This document shows positions 6,447 to 7,766 of a DNA stretch of 7,766 nucleotides, one piece after another; positions within the stretch are counted from its first letter, which is position 1, and each line of letters starts with the position of its first letter. A program made the translations under genes and the position numbers. Origin of the DNA: Sphingomonadales bacterium (GTDB lineage: Bacteria; Pseudomonadota; Alphaproteobacteria; Sphingomonadales; Sphingomonadaceae); NCBI GenBank assembly GCA_017302775.1, contig JAFLDC010000112.1, forward strand, positions 1-7,766, written 5' to 3'. Under the pieces are notes generated by a model. That model was not told the DNA's origin and ran no database searches. It was given only the letters and a program-made list of their open reading frames with translations.

Positions 6447-6881
6447 TCACCAAACGCCGACATTATCCATGCTGGCCCAGGGCTCTTGCGGTGGCAAATG
6501 ACCGTCCTGCAGCAGCTCGACCGATATGCCATCCGGTGATTTGACAAATGCCATGTGCCCATCCCGCGGTGGCCGGTGGATTACATGCCCTGCTGCCTGA
6601 AGGGCGGCACAGGTTTCATAGATATTGGCCACCCGATATGCGAGATGACCGAAATTGCGGCCACCTGCGTAGATTTCATTCTCGCCACTCTCCGGCGGCC
6701 AGTTGTAGGTCAGCTCCACCTCAGCCACGCCCTCTTCGCCAGGAGCCGCCAGGAAGATCAGCGTAAACCTGCCCTGCTCGCTGGAAAAGCGGCGGACCTC
6801 TTCAAGCCCGATCAGGTTAAAGAAGGCAATCGTCGCATCCGGATCAGTTACCCGGATCATGGTGTGGAGAAATTTGGTCAT
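6447..6881 (-). CDS. gloA: Glyoxalase I (lactoylglutathione lyase), VOC superfamily
   Basis: This 144-residue cytoplasmic enzyme converts the hemithioacetal of methylglyoxal and glutathione to S-lactoylglutathione, the first step of methylglyoxal detoxification. The two VOC repeats are about 1-60 and 75-128. All four expected metal ligands are present: His6 (FLHTMIRV), Glu56 (VELTYNW), His79 (FGHLAY) and Glu122 (SVELLQ), corresponding to His5, Glu56, His74 and Glu122 of E. coli GloA. The length is close to the usual 135-145. The start at ATG 6881 has AGGG seven bases upstream. A strong terminator hairpin lies just 15 bp before the start, so expression needs its own promoter or read-through from the porin gene. 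A more general VOC dioxygenase or lyase is less likely because the YNW and GRNFGHLAYRV stretches are typical of glyoxalase I. Confidence 0.93.
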   Translation of the reverse strand: MTKFLHTMIRVTDPDATIAFFNLIGLEEVRRFSSEQGRFTLIFLAAPGEEGVAEVELTYNWPPESGENEIYAGGRNFGHLAYRVANIYETCAALQAAGHVIHRPPRDGHMAFVKSPDGISVELLQDGHLPPQEPWASMDNVGVW

Positions 6882-6896
6882 GCGCAGACCCTATTC

Positions 6897-6930
6897 AAAA
6901 GGGCCCGCCCCGGCAATCCGGAGCGAGCCC
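6897..6930 (-). terminator. Rho-independent terminator of the porin gene
   Basis: On the minus strand GGGCTCGCTCCGG (6930-6918), the loop ATTG and CCGGGGCGGGCCC (6913-6901) form a continuous 13-bp stem, with two G-U wobble pairs only in this orientation, followed by TTTT (6900-6897). On the plus strand the same two positions would be A-C mismatches, so the structure favours termination of minus-strand transcripts, as expected for the porin gene ending at 6951. The T-run is short. Confidence 0.85.
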
Positions 6931-6938
6931 CCTTGCAA

Positions 6939-6968
6939 CGTATACTGCGCCTAGATCGCGAGTTTCAA
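6939..6968 (-). promoter_or_regulatory. Candidate promoter of gloA overlapping the porin 3' end
   Basis: On the minus strand TTGAAA (6968-6963, five of six to the -35 consensus) and TATACG (6944-6939, four of six) are 18 bp apart, spanning the last porin codons and the stop. Transcription would start near 6932, directly at the base of the terminator hairpin, so a gloA mRNA from here would carry the hairpin at its extreme 5' end. This is a plausible but unproven promoter. Confidence 0.35.
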
Positions 6969-7700
6969 CGAGGCGACCACGGCGTCATTGGAGAACCCAT
7001 CGATCGAGTTGCCGTCGACACCAACATAGCTGACGCTGGCCGACAGGTTTTTGGTGATCGCATAACTGGCACCGATCGAGTAGTCGAACCCGCCCTTGGT
7101 GCTAACCCCCGTCAGGAGCTTCGGCGATAGGGCGCCATCGGTGTAGCCAAGGTGCGCGGCGATGCTGATCGGGGTGTTGGGAACGCCCAGACCCCAGTCG
7201 GTATAGAGGTAAAGGTTATCGTCACCGCCCAGCGAATCCTGCTTCCAGGCATAGGCCACGCCGACTTTCGCCGTAGCGGGTCCGAGGGTTTTGGTCAGCG
7301 AGGCATAGGGTTCGAACACGTTGGCATCGCCAACATTGCCGTTGGGGTAAACGTAATATAGCAGGCCGACGTCAGCGGTCAGCCCATCGGCTACCGGGCC
7401 GGTCCAGCCCGCATAAACGTCCAGTTCCATCGAGCCGTAAACCGCGCTGTCTTCCAAGCTGGAAGCCCAGGCGCCGGCGTAAAACCCACTCGAATGGTTT
7501 ACATTCACCGTACCCTGCACCGCCGGATCGCCAGCCGAGAGCGACAGCCCGCGAAAACGGTAATCAGTGACCATGGTGACATTGCCGGTGACGGTGATCT
7601 CAGCCGGAGGATCGGTTTCATCGGCAAAAGCGGGTGTGGCGGCCAATCCGCAGCCGGTGATCAAAGTTGCGGCAAAAAGGCCGCGGACGGACGTGAGCAT
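6951..7700 (-). CDS. TorF family putative porin (Gcw_chp)
   Basis: This is a 249-residue outer-membrane protein. Residues 1-26 are a clear signal peptide (MLTSVRGLFAATLITGCGLA, cut after TPAFA). The mature part starts with the family stretch ITVTGNVTMVTDYRFRGLSL (35-54) and continues as amphipathic beta strands rich in Tyr, Gly and Asp (for example GFYAGAWASS 72-81, MELDVYAGWTG 91-101, FDYSIGASYAI 205-215), as in a small barrel. The chain ends SLKLAI, so the last residue is Ile rather than the usual Phe. The family is common in proteobacteria and is assumed to form pores; the substrate is unknown. The ATG at 7700 is preferred to an in-frame start at 7763 because it begins the signal peptide and has GAAGGAAGA just upstream. 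The gene ends in its own terminator. Confidence 0.9.
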   Translation of the reverse strand: MLTSVRGLFAATLITGCGLAATPAFADETDPPAEITVTGNVTMVTDYRFRGLSLSAGDPAVQGTVNVNHSSGFYAGAWASSLEDSAVYGSMELDVYAGWTGPVADGLTADVGLLYYVYPNGNVGDANVFEPYASLTKTLGPATAKVGVAYAWKQDSLGGDDNLYLYTDWGLGVPNTPISIAAHLGYTDGALSPKLLTGVSTKGGFDYSIGASYAITKNLSASVSYVGVDGNSIDGFSNDAVVASLKLAI

Positions 7701-7702
7701 GG

Positions 7703-7719
7703 CAATCTTCCTTCGATTG
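7703..7719 (-). promoter_or_regulatory. Porin ribosome binding site inside a small hairpin loop
   Basis: On the minus strand CAATC (7719-7715) and GATTG (7707-7703) are complementary and flank the seven-base loop GAAGGAA, which contains the Shine-Dalgarno core AAGGA. The core lies eight bases before the ATG at 7700. The site fixes the start codon choice. The short stem would display the ribosome binding site in its loop. Confidence 0.5.
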
Positions 7720-7766
7720 TTCTTCAGCTTCGTCCCACCTGCACCCACCGCGTGCCCCCTCATTTT
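7720..7766. other. Upstream leader of the porin gene, window edge
   Basis: These bases precede the porin ribosome binding site on the minus strand. They are purine- and G-rich on that strand, with no recognisable -10 or -35 box, so the porin promoter probably lies beyond the window. Confidence 0.4.

Noticed and set aside
1..7766. CRISPR array, tRNA, insertion sequence, toxin-antitoxin or phage genes
   Set aside because: I found no regularly spaced repeats, no cloverleaf pattern, no transposase or integrase motif, and no small gene pair of that type on either strand.

Overview
The window looks like chromosomal DNA from a GC-rich alphaproteobacterium, most likely a sphingomonad (Sphingomonadales, Erythrobacter/Novosphingobium-like). 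The evidence is a TorF-type porin, a TIGR02186 family protein (an alphaproteobacterial family) coupled to a TauE/SafE permease, and the general style of the proteins. All gene names come from recognising protein motifs by eye; no database search was run. The first 17 bases are not genomic. They match the end of the Illumina TruSeq read-2 adapter, so the left edge is an untrimmed contig end.

Left block (18-2341, minus strand): a TauE/SafE permease gene overlaps by 4 bp (GTGA) a gene for a TIGR02186 exported, membrane-anchored protein. About 97 bp further on is a HerA/VirB4-type ATPase that is cut by the contig end just before its Walker A motif.

Middle block (2395-4964, minus strand): a two-gene operon with a 4-bp ATGA overlap. 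It encodes an NfrB-like processive family 2 glycosyltransferase of the inner membrane, followed by an exported, proline-rich protein with a beta-rich C-terminal half ending in Phe. By analogy with E. coli NfrA/NfrB (phage N4 receptor and secreted polysaccharide system), this could be a reduced polysaccharide synthesis and export pair. The glycosyltransferase lacks the C-terminal MshEN-type c-di-GMP module of E. coli NfrB, and the partner lacks NfrA's long N-terminal repeat region. This is the most interesting part of the window.

Right block (4965-7766): a 276-bp, relatively AT-rich divergent intergenic region leads to plus-strand nhaA (Na+/H+ antiporter, all key residues present). nhaA converges, with a 12-bp gap, on minus-strand gloA (glyoxalase I, all four metal ligands present). 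Upstream of gloA is a minus-strand TorF-family porin with a clear signal peptide and a strong ribosome binding site. A 13-bp GC-rich terminator hairpin separates porin from gloA and sits only 15 bp from the gloA start. I see no tRNA, rRNA, insertion sequence, CRISPR array or phage gene. The genes are mostly housekeeping or envelope functions.
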